A stretch of 64,000 nt of DNA from Chryseobacterium sp. GVT01B (GTDB lineage: Bacteria > Bacteroidota > Bacteroidia > Flavobacteriales > Weeksellaceae). The stretch is from contig NZ_JAHXYI010000002.1 in NCBI RefSeq assembly GCF_019970045.1, positions 124,001 to 188,000 on the forward strand, read 5' to 3'. Under the pieces are notes generated by a model. That model saw nothing but the letters and a program-made list of their open reading frames with translations, was not told where the DNA came from and did no database searches. Position 1 is the first letter of the stretch; every line of letters begins with the position of its first letter. Below, one piece after another: positions 8,365-16,674 of this stretch. Both the position numbers and the translations under genes were made by a program.

Positions 8365-9273
8365 TTAATGTTCGATAATTGTTAAATTATTAAACCCATC
8401 ATCCGGATTAGTGGGATCTGTAGAATTACTTGTGACCCTAAGCGTAACAGCACCACTCGAGATGAGATTATGCCAAAGCCTCGTCACTACTTTTGTACCT
8501 GCATTCAATGTAAGGGTAACTGTACTTGATCCTCCGGCCTGAGTAGATCGTGTTGCATTAGCATCATCGGGAGTGCCTGTCATCGATTGTCCGAAAGTTT
8601 TATACACACTTGCCAGCACTGTGTTTGTTGTTGTATTGTAAAATTGTGATTCAACTCTGGAACCGTCATTTATAACGACCCCATTAAAATTAAAGGTTAA
8701 TAAAAAAGTATATGTACCATCACGGGGAGCTGTAAAGACTCCTAAAGTTCCATCAAAACTATTGCTCATATCACGTACTACATTCCAGTTACCGATATTG
8801 GTTGCTGAGCCCTGTGTTATTGACTGGCTTGTAATTTTACGTGCAACAACAACCGACTTCTGGGGAGCAACATAGGCCTTGCTCCATACTGAGCCATCTG
8901 ATACTTCAATCTTTGGCCCTACAGGTGCATTGATGACATCATACCTTACAGCTCCTGCTCCTGCCACAGACGCACTCATCGTAGTTGTATTTAAACCCAT
9001 TGCATTTTCCGGGCCCGAAGACCTCATATCAAGCTTTACCTTAGGATCAAGAACTCCTAACCCTAAAAAACCTGTAGTCTTGTTGATAATAACATCGTTT
9101 GCAGCCTGAGCAGCTGTTGGTATTCCGGTCGCAACATTATCTCTTGCGCCATCTACATGTAAAATACCCTGAGGATTTGATGTTCCAATCCCTGTTTGGG
9201 CGTCTAAGGGAGAAAAAAGGCCATACATTCCACCCAATATTACTATGGTCATTTTTTTATTCATCTGTTGCAT
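8365..9273 (-). CDS. Exported C1q/TNF-like domain protein (paralogue 3)
   Basis: The first of the three tandem paralogues. The reading frame is open to 9351, but I chose the ATG at 9273 (protein starts MQQMNKKMTIVILGG) because it gives a normal signal peptide ending PLDAQ and avoids overlap with the upstream helix-turn-helix gene. After the signal come TGIGTSNPQGILHVDGARDN, the AANDVIINKTTGFLGLGVLDP block and KLDMRS, then AGAGAVRYD. The C-terminal domain carries FDGTLGVFTAPRDGTYTFLL and ends NNLTIIEH. About 302 residues. Function unknown; surface-exposed adhesin-like role inferred. Confidence 0.73.
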   Translation of the reverse strand: MQQMNKKMTIVILGGMYGLFSPLDAQTGIGTSNPQGILHVDGARDNVATGIPTAAQAANDVIINKTTGFLGLGVLDPKVKLDMRSSGPENAMGLNTTTMSASVAGAGAVRYDVINAPVGPKIEVSDGSVWSKAYVAPQKSVVVARKITSQSITQGSATNIGNWNVVRDMSNSFDGTLGVFTAPRDGTYTFLLTFNFNGVVINDGSRVESQFYNTTTNTVLASVYKTFGQSMTGTPDDANATRSTQAGGSSTVTLTLNAGTKVVTRLWHNLISSGAVTLRVTSNSTDPTNPDDGFNNLTIIEH

Positions 9274-9326
9274 ATTTTTAATTGAATGATGATCTATAAG
9301 AGATCTTTCAAAAGGTTGAGAACTAT

Positions 9327-9650
9327 TTAGATAGGAAAAAGACTTTTCCATTTAGTAACAGTATTCCTGCTTAGTTTAAAATGCTCGGCAAGTTGGGAAT
9401 TGTTCAGCCTATTTTTCTTTTGATATTCTAATATTTGATAAATTACAGATTCATTATAAGAGCGGTGTTTCTGATTAAAAACACTGTTTTCTTTGGAACT
9501 GTTTCTGAAAAGAAGCTCATTAAGGTCTATAATATCAAGCACTGATAAATTTGATTTATCTAATAAATGGCTGCATATTTCTTTTTTTTCAGGGAATTTT
9601 ATATTGATGATATCATTAAAAATTTTTTTATAATCAGGCGTGTTTTTCAT
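9327..9650 (-). CDS. Small helix-turn-helix protein
   Basis: A 107-residue protein with a polar N-terminal half (starts MKNTPDYKKIFNDIINIKFP) and a C-terminal helix-turn-helix (NNSQLAEHFKLSRNTVTKWK). It starts 4 bases after the stop of the preceding helix-turn-helix gene and ends 53 bases before the first C1q-like gene, so the two proteins probably work together and may control the exported paralogues downstream. Similar pairs occur widely in Chryseobacterium (recalled, not searched); some are annotated as transposases, but no catalytic domain is present here. Confidence 0.7.
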   Translation of the reverse strand: MKNTPDYKKIFNDIINIKFPEKKEICSHLLDKSNLSVLDIIDLNELLFRNSSKENSVFNQKHRSYNESVIYQILEYQKKNRLNNSQLAEHFKLSRNTVTKWKSLFPI

Positions 9651-9654
9651 TCAA

Positions 9655-10092
9655 TTAATCTTTCTTTTTTGATTGTGCATATTTGTTCACCCATTTGTAC
9701 AAGGTAGATCTCGGAATTCTGTACTCCTGTACAATTTGCATTTGTGTTTTATTTCCATTTCCAATTTGTTCCAGAATAAAGTCTACCATTTCTTTTGTAT
9801 AGATATTTTTCCGGTATTGAGGAAGAGAGGTTTTCTTTTCAGAATAATTTGAAATCGCTTGTGGAGCATAAAGGATCAGATACTGAGAATAAAGTCTGAA
9901 AAAATCATATTCCAGCAGTGTACTTAGTTTCAGTATGATTTCAGAATCCAAAGACTTTTCAGATAACATAGAATTCAGTTCGTCTTCTGTACATTTTAGA
10001 AATTTACATATTCGGAGTATATTGATATTCCGTTCTTCAATACGCAGTTTTATCAGAGATCCTATATGAATGTTCTTAAGATCAAGGATCAT
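9655..10092 (-). CDS. Two-domain helix-turn-helix protein
   Basis: A 145-residue protein. The N-terminal 70 residues look like a compact helical Xre-like unit (IGSLIKLRIEERNINILRIC...TEDELNSML...LLEYDFFRLYSQYL); the C-terminus has a homeodomain-like helix-turn-helix of the type seen in transposase accessory proteins (KTQMQIVQEYRIPRSTLYKW). It is the first gene of the minus-strand group ending at 6579. A 10-base direct repeat (GTTTTGTGTT at 10132-10141 and 10146-10155) lies 40-64 bases upstream and could be an operator. No catalytic residues of a transposase are visible. Confidence 0.7.
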   Translation of the reverse strand: MILDLKNIHIGSLIKLRIEERNINILRICKFLKCTEDELNSMLSEKSLDSEIILKLSTLLEYDFFRLYSQYLILYAPQAISNYSEKKTSLPQYRKNIYTKEMVDFILEQIGNGNKTQMQIVQEYRIPRSTLYKWVNKYAQSKKKD

Positions 10093-10689
10093 TGGCGTAA
10101 AGCTTTTACAGTTATTTTTTTCATCATTCAGGTTTTGTGTTTAAAGTTTTGTGTTCACATCAAAAGTTGTTTTATTCCATATCTATTTAGATTTAACTGA
10201 TATAATTTTTTTAATCCTTGTCACAGCATAAAGCAATTCTTCAATCGCAAATGTAGATGATTGACATAGACCAAATGAGAGTGTATGGTAAGAAATTCGG
10301 TTTATATTACTGGAAAATATGTCGTAAAATATCCATATTATAAAGTAGTTGATGCTCTTTAACTTTTATGATTGAGAAAGTTTTTTTAACAGTAAATACA
10401 TTCTTTTTAAGCTATTCATTTTTCCTGCATTCTGCATCTTTTGATGTCTGAAAATCTATTGAAGGAAAAATAGTATATGACCGGAACAGGTAAAATCTAG
10501 GTTAAAAACACATAATAGAATAAAAAGAAAGTACGATGCATGAAAATGCCTATTAATACAGATCAAATTAATAATCAAATATTTATCTTAAAAAACAGCA
10601 TTATAATTTCCGAAATAATTACATTTAAATAACAGATAAATACTTAAAATAACGCTAAAATTGCAAACAGAAAAAACAACGTAATTAGG
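10093..10689. other. Intergenic region between divergent genes
   Basis: About 600 AT-rich bases with no supported gene. It separates the minus-strand helix-turn-helix pair from the plus-strand TPR/AraC regulator. It holds the direct repeat at 10132-10155 and a near-consensus promoter box TAAAATTG at 10656-10663, 27 bases before the regulator start. Confidence 0.5.
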
Positions 10690-12312
10690 ATGAAAAACAA
10701 CATTATTCTTTTGCTCACCTGTATCATTTTCGGTTTTTATCACGCACAAATAAATAACCAAACTATTACAAAACAAAGCATAGAAAAGAAACTAGCATCA
10801 GCTAAAAATACATCTCTGGATCCCAGGAAAAAGATTCAGCTTTATTTACAGATATTCAAAGATGCTAAAAACATTAATGACAGAGAATCTATCCTTACCA
10901 GTGGAAAGAACTTAATGATGCTTTATTATAATACCGGTGAAAATGAAAAATCTATTGAATATTCGTATCAAGTAGAAAAGGCGGCTAAAGAAACTGACGA
11001 TAACGAATCTATTGCTATGGCATATATTGAGAGAGGAAATGCTCTTTCTGCATTGGGCCTTTTTGATGAAAATTACAAAGAACTTCATAAGGCAGAACAT
11101 TATGTCAATAAACTTACCGATGAGAACAAAAAGCATTTTAACAGGGCACATATTTACCAAGGGTTAACGGCTGGCTATTATATTCCTAAAAAAGCCCATC
11201 AGGACACTATTTTATTGTATTTCAAAAAAAGTCTGCAGGAAGCAGAAAAAATAAGCGATGTTGAGAATTCACGGCAGACAGATGAAAAGTATGACATGAT
11301 CTCCTACCTTTATATGAATATAGGAATGCATTATGCGATGATTTCAAAGCCCAAACGACTGGATATTGCTGAAGAATACCTGCAGAAATCATTAAAGATC
11401 ATGAATCAAAGGAAATTTACCCAGATGAAAGTTGATAAAATTCCTATATTAAATTATTTGGGAAATTTCTATTCGGAACAGGGTAAAAATAAGGAAGCCA
11501 TTGAGTACGCACGGGAAGTTTTACAATTAGAAAAGAGAACCCATTCTCCTGCCAGCAGAGTGGCTGCGTATGCTACTATGACAAATTCTTTTGAAAGCCT
11601 TAAAAATAAAGATTCTACCATCAAATATATGGCTCTTTATTCAAACCTTAGCGATAGTTTAGCCCATTCCAATAAAATGTCTGCTGATAAAACTATAAAA
11701 AAAATAAGCCAGCAAAAAGATAAAGTTCATCAGGATAATATCTTACTGTTTGCAGCCGTTTTTTTTGTCATTGCCCTGATTCTTGCTACAGGAGGATGGT
11801 GGTACTGGAAACGGAATCAGAACAAACTTCATCAACGATATGAAACAATTATTGAAAATCTTAAAAAAGAAGTTCAAGTCTCTGAAAAGCAAGACACTGA
11901 AATCAAAATAGAGAATAAAGGAGCAGAAAATAATCTAAGCATCTCAGAAGAAACTACAGCCTTATTACTAAATAAGCTTTCAAAATTTGAAAAATCCGAA
12001 AAGTTTCTGAAAAAAGATCTGACCCTAACTTCTTTATCCAATTCACTGGCTACCAACCCAAGATATCTTTCAGAGATTATCAAACAATATAAAAATAAAA
12101 GCTTCAATAATTACATTAACGGACTTCGGATTCAATTCATTACAAACAAGTTATATGACACCCCTATTTTCAGAGAATATAAAATAAGCTATCTGGCCGA
12201 GGCTTGCGGTTTCTCTTCAAGAGAAGTTTTTGCAGTTATCTTTAAAAAAGAAACAGGGGTAAGCCCTTCATATTTTATCAGCCAGCTGAAAAAAGAAAAT
12301 ACCGCAGAATGA
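10690..12312 (+). CDS. TPR-membrane-AraC hybrid regulator
   Basis: A 540-residue one-piece sensor-regulator. A signal-like N-terminus (ends FYHAQ) is followed by helical tetratricopeptide-type repeats to about residue 340, one membrane segment (about 355-375, ending GGWWYWKRNQ), a short coiled linker and a C-terminal AraC-type DNA-binding domain (LTSLSNSLATNPRYLSEIIK, then ISYLAEACGFSSREVFAVIF). This architecture would place the repeats outside the cytoplasm and the DNA-binding part inside. It is common in Flavobacteria. It lies just upstream of phzF-like on the same strand but with its own spacing; the target genes and the signal are unknown. Confidence 0.85.
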   Translation: MKNNIILLLTCIIFGFYHAQINNQTITKQSIEKKLASAKNTSLDPRKKIQLYLQIFKDAKNINDRESILTSGKNLMMLYYNTGENEKSIEYSYQVEKAAKETDDNESIAMAYIERGNALSALGLFDENYKELHKAEHYVNKLTDENKKHFNRAHIYQGLTAGYYIPKKAHQDTILLYFKKSLQEAEKISDVENSRQTDEKYDMISYLYMNIGMHYAMISKPKRLDIAEEYLQKSLKIMNQRKFTQMKVDKIPILNYLGNFYSEQGKNKEAIEYAREVLQLEKRTHSPASRVAAYATMTNSFESLKNKDSTIKYMALYSNLSDSLAHSNKMSADKTIKKISQQKDKVHQDNILLFAAVFFVIALILATGGWWYWKRNQNKLHQRYETIIENLKKEVQVSEKQDTEIKIENKGAENNLSISEETTALLLNKLSKFEKSEKFLKKDLTLTSLSNSLATNPRYLSEIIKQYKNKSFNNYINGLRIQFITNKLYDTPIFREYKISYLAEACGFSSREVFAVIFKKETGVSPSYFISQLKKENTAE

Positions 12313-12376
12313 TGAATCTGTCAACAATGTCTGAAAAATAAAGTATCTTCGTTAGAGACAGAAATTTTTATCAATT

Positions 12377-13165
12377 ATGAAGTTAGAATTATATCAAATA
12401 GATGCATTTACTGAGAAAATTTTCCATGGAAATCCAGCCTGTGTCGTTCCTTTAGAAACCTGGCTACCCGATGAGCTCCTTTTAAAAATTGCCTGTGAAA
12501 ATGCCGTAGCAGAAACAGCTTTCTTTATCAATAACGGCAGTACGATTCATCTGAGATGGTTTACCCCTGAAATAGAGATGGATTTATGCGGACATGCCAC
12601 CTTGGCCACAGCGCATTGCCTGATCTCAATCTTAAACTATCAGAGCAATAGAATCGTTTTTGAAACTAAAAGCGGTGAATTAACAGTTGAGGTTAAAGAT
12701 GGTGTTTACTATATGGATTTTCCTTCAAGAATGCCTGAAGCTGCTGTTCTTCCGGAAATCTTGTCCAGATCGCTCAATATCCAGCCCAAAGAAGTTTTCA
12801 AATCAAGAGATTATATTCTGGTATATGATTCTGAGGACGACATCAAAAATATCAACATTGAAAGATCTGTTTTTGACCTTATCAATCTGGATCCTGGTGG
12901 TCTTGTGGTAACAGCTGCCGGTACAGACAGTGATTTTGTTTCAAGATACTTTACGCCGCAGTCATCTATTCTCGAAGATCCTGTAACCGGTTCTGCACAC
13001 TGCTCGCTTATTCCGTTCTGGTCTTCAAGATTAGGAAAAGATACGCTTTTTGCCCGTCAGCTGTCTGAAAGAGGCGGACAGCTCTATTGTGAAAACAAAA
13101 AAGAAAGAGTGATTGTGGCGGGTAAAGCCAAAACGTATTCTATGGGACATCTGTGGATAGAATAA
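12377..13165 (+). CDS. PhzF family isomerase-like protein
   Basis: A 262-residue PhzF/YddE family protein with the diaminopimelate-epimerase-like fold. The family motif NAVAETAFF holds the catalytic glutamate (Glu46). Further conserved blocks are HGNPACVV near residue 20, RWFTPEIEMDLCGHATLATAH near 60-80 and DPVTGSAHCSLIPFW near 205. Length is typical. PhzF itself isomerises a phenazine precursor, but no phenazine genes are here, so the substrate is unknown. A TATCTTCG box close to the promoter consensus lies about 30 bases upstream; a terminator follows. Confidence 0.88.
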   Translation: MKLELYQIDAFTEKIFHGNPACVVPLETWLPDELLLKIACENAVAETAFFINNGSTIHLRWFTPEIEMDLCGHATLATAHCLISILNYQSNRIVFETKSGELTVEVKDGVYYMDFPSRMPEAAVLPEILSRSLNIQPKEVFKSRDYILVYDSEDDIKNINIERSVFDLINLDPGGLVVTAAGTDSDFVSRYFTPQSSILEDPVTGSAHCSLIPFWSSRLGKDTLFARQLSERGGQLYCENKKERVIVAGKAKTYSMGHLWIE

Positions 13166-13238
13166 TATAATCCCAATTAAACTGAATAGTCAAGCAGCTC
13201 GTTCTGGAGAAGGATACATATATATTGGAATGACAGTA

Positions 13239-13274
13239 AAAAAGGCATTAACTATCTTTGGTTAGTGCCTTTTC
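13239..13274 (+). terminator. Intrinsic terminator after phzF-like gene
   Basis: An imperfect 13-bp stem (about 13240-13252 with 13260-13272, one T-G pair) ending in a T run. It lies about 75 bases downstream of the stop. Confidence 0.7.
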
Positions 13275-13361
13275 TGTAAAAATTTGGTTCTCCAAAAGAA
13301 TGCAGACAAAAATCCCAATAAAAATTTTTTATTAAATATGAACGAAATTAAACTAGATTAA

Positions 13362-13391
13362 TTTCAATGAACTCAAACTGTCCTACATTTG
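13362..13391 (+). promoter_or_regulatory. Bacteroidota-type promoter of the alpha/beta hydrolase
   Basis: A perfect -7 box TACATTTG (13384-13391) with TTTC in place of TTTG 18 bases upstream (13362-13365). The predicted start of transcription is near 13398, leaving a leader of about 60 bases before the ATG at 13457. Confidence 0.5.
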
Positions 13392-13456
13392 CTAAAGAAA
13401 TAAGACAACAAAAAATTATCACATAAATCAACAATTAACATTAAAAATTTAAAACT

Positions 13457-14278
13457 ATGAGCACATTTACATTAAAAGACGGAACTGAGATTTTTTACAA
13501 AGACCAAGGACAAGGACCAGTATTAATGTTTCACCACGGATGGCCATTATCATCTGACGATTGGGATGCACAGGTGATCTTTTTCTTACAGAGAGGTTAC
13601 AGAGTAATTTCCCATGACAGAAGAGGCCACGGCCGTTCAAGCCAGAATATCTATAACCACACCATTGAACAATATGCATCTGATGCTGCGGAACTTGTAG
13701 AATTTCTTGATTTGAAAGATGTAGTTCATATTGGACACTCTACAGGTGGTGGTGAAGTAATCCGATATGTACATAAATATGCCAATGGCAGAGCAAAAAA
13801 AGCGGTATTAATCAGCGCTGTTCCTCCGGTAATGGTAAAAAGTGAAAACAATCCTGATGGCGTTCCAATGGAAGTTTTTGATGGAATCAGAGAGCAGACT
13901 CTGAACAACAGAAACCAGTTTTATTTTGATCTGACGTTTCCTTTCTATGGGTACAACAGAGAAGGAGCCAACATCAAAGACGGAATTCAGAGAAACTGGT
14001 GGAGACAAGGAATGATGGGTGGAATTGTTGCTCACTACGACGGCATTAAAGCATTTTCTGAAACTGATTTCACAGAAGATTTGAAAGCCGTTGATATTCC
14101 GGTTTTGGTTTTACATGGAGAAGATGACCAGATTGTTCCTATCGAAAATTCTGCTATAAAATCAGCAAAATTATTAAAGAATGGTAAATTGATTACTTAC
14201 CCAGGTTTCCCTCACGGAATGCCGACTACAGAGCATGAAACTATCAATAAAGATCTTTTGGAATTTATCCAGTCTTAA
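13457..14278 (+). CDS. Alpha/beta hydrolase, chloroperoxidase/arylesterase-like
   Basis: A 273-residue single-domain alpha/beta hydrolase close to the non-haem chloroperoxidase / arylesterase group. The nucleophile elbow is GHSTGGGE with Ser95; the acid is probably Asp224 in LHGEDDQIVP and the base His253 in FPHGMP. The oxyanion region is HHGWPLSSDDW. No signal peptide, so cytoplasmic. It stands alone with a promoter-like element and a terminator. Members of this group hydrolyse esters and can perhydrolyse acids; the natural substrate cannot be told from sequence. Confidence 0.9.
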   Translation: MSTFTLKDGTEIFYKDQGQGPVLMFHHGWPLSSDDWDAQVIFFLQRGYRVISHDRRGHGRSSQNIYNHTIEQYASDAAELVEFLDLKDVVHIGHSTGGGEVIRYVHKYANGRAKKAVLISAVPPVMVKSENNPDGVPMEVFDGIREQTLNNRNQFYFDLTFPFYGYNREGANIKDGIQRNWWRQGMMGGIVAHYDGIKAFSETDFTEDLKAVDIPVLVLHGEDDQIVPIENSAIKSAKLLKNGKLITYPGFPHGMPTTEHETINKDLLEFIQS

Positions 14279-14300
14279 TAACAGAACATACTTATTATAA

Positions 14301-14329
14301 AAAAGGTGGACTATTTCAGTCCACCTTTT
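14301..14329. terminator. Bidirectional terminator between convergent genes
   Basis: A perfect 12-bp stem (14301-14312 with 14318-14329, AAAAGGTGGACT and its complement) with a 5-base loop and T-rich flanks on both strands. It lies between the hydrolase and the convergent phosphodiesterase gene and can serve both. Confidence 0.85.
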
Positions 14330-14371
14330 GTTTTTGTCATATTATAATCTTTTTGTGCTATACCTTATTAA

Positions 14372-15250
14372 TCAATAATAAAGATTTTTACGTTTCAGAT
14401 AATTGATAAGCTCTTTCGGACGGTCGGTCTGAATAATGTTGACTCCTTTATTAATATACCAATCATAAACATCAGGATTATCCAGGACCTGATCATCATT
14501 ATTTCCGGCATTATGATGCGGCCACAATGAATTGACCCATACTTTGATCTTTTTTTCTCTTAAAGGTTTAAAATCAATCAGATTCTTTTCCGTTGTTCCT
14601 ACTGTAAATTCAAAGCCATAAATTTTATAGTTTTTGATATAATCTGATATTTTTTTAAGATCTTCACTTTTACCTAACTGGATAATCGGCATATAATGAA
14701 TATCATTTTTAATGTCGCCATATTTCTGATTGAATTCCATGTAGGATTCATGACCTTTAAACAAAATCTGATCAAGCATATTTCGTTTTTTCACCAAGGG
14801 ATATACCTGTTTGATGTAATCAAAACCTTTATCCAGATTCAGAAGAATTTTTCCGTTTGAGATTTCCAGAATTTCCTGTAACGTGGGAACTTTCATTTGC
14901 GTTTCCACTCCAAGTCCGTCTCTCAGATGCAGTTTTTTGATTTCTTCCAGTGTAAAATCAGACGGTTTTCCTTTTCCTGTTGTCGTTCTGTCGATCGTAT
15001 TATCGTGCATCAGGATCAAAATACTGTCTTTGGTCATGGCAAGATCTATTTCAGCCATATCCACTCCTTTTTCGATAGCCTTTTTTATGGCCCATACTGA
15101 ATTTTCCGGAGCCTCTCTCCAATCACCGCGGTGGGCAACCACCATTACTTTATCATCAGGAAAATCAGAAAGTAAAATTTTCTTTTGTTGCGCAATGAAC
15201 AGTGAAGAAAAACTCAGAAGAAATACTTGTAATAATTTATTGTTTAGCAT
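14372..15250 (-). CDS. Exported glycerophosphodiester phosphodiesterase
   Basis: A 292-residue GDPD family protein that hydrolyses glycerophosphodiesters to glycerol-3-phosphate and an alcohol. Signal peptide MLNNKLLQVFLLSFSSLFIAQ. The catalytic signature is MVVAHRGDWREAPENS (His and Arg) with EIDLAMTKDSILILMHD (metal-binding Glu/Asp and second His) and DRTTTGKG. It starts 16 bases after the SusD-like gene stop, so it is the last gene of the SusC/SusD operon. This suggests that phosphodiesters, or head groups derived from them, are what the outer-membrane pair handles. Regulation is probably through the ECF sigma/FecR pair upstream. Confidence 0.93.
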   Translation of the reverse strand: MLNNKLLQVFLLSFSSLFIAQQKKILLSDFPDDKVMVVAHRGDWREAPENSVWAIKKAIEKGVDMAEIDLAMTKDSILILMHDNTIDRTTTGKGKPSDFTLEEIKKLHLRDGLGVETQMKVPTLQEILEISNGKILLNLDKGFDYIKQVYPLVKKRNMLDQILFKGHESYMEFNQKYGDIKNDIHYMPIIQLGKSEDLKKISDYIKNYKIYGFEFTVGTTEKNLIDFKPLREKKIKVWVNSLWPHHNAGNNDDQVLDNPDVYDWYINKGVNIIQTDRPKELINYLKRKNLYY

Positions 15251-15266
15251 AATTTCAAATGTTTAA

Positions 15267-16670
15267 TTAATATCCGGGATTTTGTTTAATGGCTGGATCT
15301 GTATTGATCTGCCCCTGCGGAACAGGCATAAGAAGATGATAGGGTTTAATCTGTGCGGTACTGTAACCCGGATTATTAGCAAAATGAGCAGTCATCACCG
15401 GGATTGCTTTTCCTGTTCTCAAAAGGTCAAACCAACGGTGGCCCTCTCCTACAAACTCAAGTCTTCTTTCGCGGTCAATTTCATTCAGGAGAAGGTCTTT
15501 TGTTGAAAGGTTTACAGCAGCAATTCCTGCTCTGGTTTTAATTTTATTCAGATATAAATTCGCATTGGAAATGTCATTCTGCTCTGCAAAACACTCTGCC
15601 ATCATCAGGAACACATCGGCTAATCTCAGCACCACAAAATTGCTTCCTCCATCTGCAATGGTATTCGATGTTTTCACCAATTTCTTACTAAAAGGAATTC
15701 CGTTTGAAGTAAGTCCGATATATGCAGAACGTCTGGTATCTCCGGCTGAGTAAAGATTGTAGACTTCTTTGGTCGGAAGATTGTGTCCTTTGGCCCCGGA
15801 AACCGATCCGGAAGGGCTGAACATCTGAAACGCTGTACTACCCTCCGAATTTCCATTCAATCCGGAAGTAAACTGTACATCAAAAATAATTTCAGCATTA
15901 TTTTCATTAGTAACATCAAAAATTTTATTGACATCTGGTAAAAGCTGGTAACCTAACGATTCAATCTGATTTAAATAAGTCAATGATTCAGCAAATTTCT
16001 TCTGTGTTAAAAGCACTTTACCCATAATTCCCAACGCAGCTCCTTTAGTTACTCTCCCCTTTTGTGAGGTTGTTGCCGGCAAAAGATCAATAGCTTCTTT
16101 CAAATCCTTTTCTATAGCAGAATACACCTCAACAACAGGAGTTCTTGGCTGCCCGAAATAATCGTTAACATTCGTAGTTTCTTTTAAAACCAACGGAACA
16201 TCACCATAAATTCTTACGAGGTTAAAATACATCAACGCCCGAAGAAATTTCATTTCGCCAATCCTTGTATTCTTCAGGGCATCCGTCATATCAGGAATTT
16301 TTCCAATCCTCGTCAGAATAATATTCGCCTGCTGAATACCGATATAATGATCTTTCCAGGCACTTGCAATAAGGCTGTTATTAGGCTGAATTGTAAAAAA
16401 ATCAAGTTCACCATACGTAAAAGAATCATTGGCAGGAACCTCATCATAAGTATTATCTGAAGGCAATTCTCCCAAAGCCGGCATTGCCAGCTGATATTGT
16501 CCTGTATACTGAAGAGCGCTGTAAACTGAAATGATACCCTGCTCAATTTCAGAAGAATTGGTATAAAATTGTGATGAAACTTTCTGTGCTTCAGGGTTGA
16601 CATCCAAAAGATCAGACGAGCACGAGCACATCACCGAAAGGCTGAATATTGTAATGAATATTTTTTTCAT
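15267..16670 (-). CDS. SusD/RagB family surface lipoprotein
   Basis: A 467-residue SusD-like nutrient-binding lipoprotein. The frame extends further upstream, but the ATG at 16670 gives a lipoprotein signal (MKKIFITIFSLSVMCSCSS) and a 4-base gap after the SusC stop. Helical TPR-like core plus the C-terminal RagB features: INEIDRERRLEFVGEGHRWFDLLRTGKA-type block near residues 400-430 and the ending DPAIKQNPGY are typical of the family. SusD caps the SusC channel and binds the ligand at the cell surface. The ligand here is inferred from the phosphodiesterase that follows. Confidence 0.95.
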   Translation of the reverse strand: MKKIFITIFSLSVMCSCSSDLLDVNPEAQKVSSQFYTNSSEIEQGIISVYSALQYTGQYQLAMPALGELPSDNTYDEVPANDSFTYGELDFFTIQPNNSLIASAWKDHYIGIQQANIILTRIGKIPDMTDALKNTRIGEMKFLRALMYFNLVRIYGDVPLVLKETTNVNDYFGQPRTPVVEVYSAIEKDLKEAIDLLPATTSQKGRVTKGAALGIMGKVLLTQKKFAESLTYLNQIESLGYQLLPDVNKIFDVTNENNAEIIFDVQFTSGLNGNSEGSTAFQMFSPSGSVSGAKGHNLPTKEVYNLYSAGDTRRSAYIGLTSNGIPFSKKLVKTSNTIADGGSNFVVLRLADVFLMMAECFAEQNDISNANLYLNKIKTRAGIAAVNLSTKDLLLNEIDRERRLEFVGEGHRWFDLLRTGKAIPVMTAHFANNPGYSTAQIKPYHLLMPVPQGQINTDPAIKQNPGY

Positions 16671-16674
16671 GATT

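Noticed and set aside
9327..10092. Transposase genes
   Set aside because: Only helix-turn-helix parts are present, with no catalytic domain and no flanking inverted repeats.
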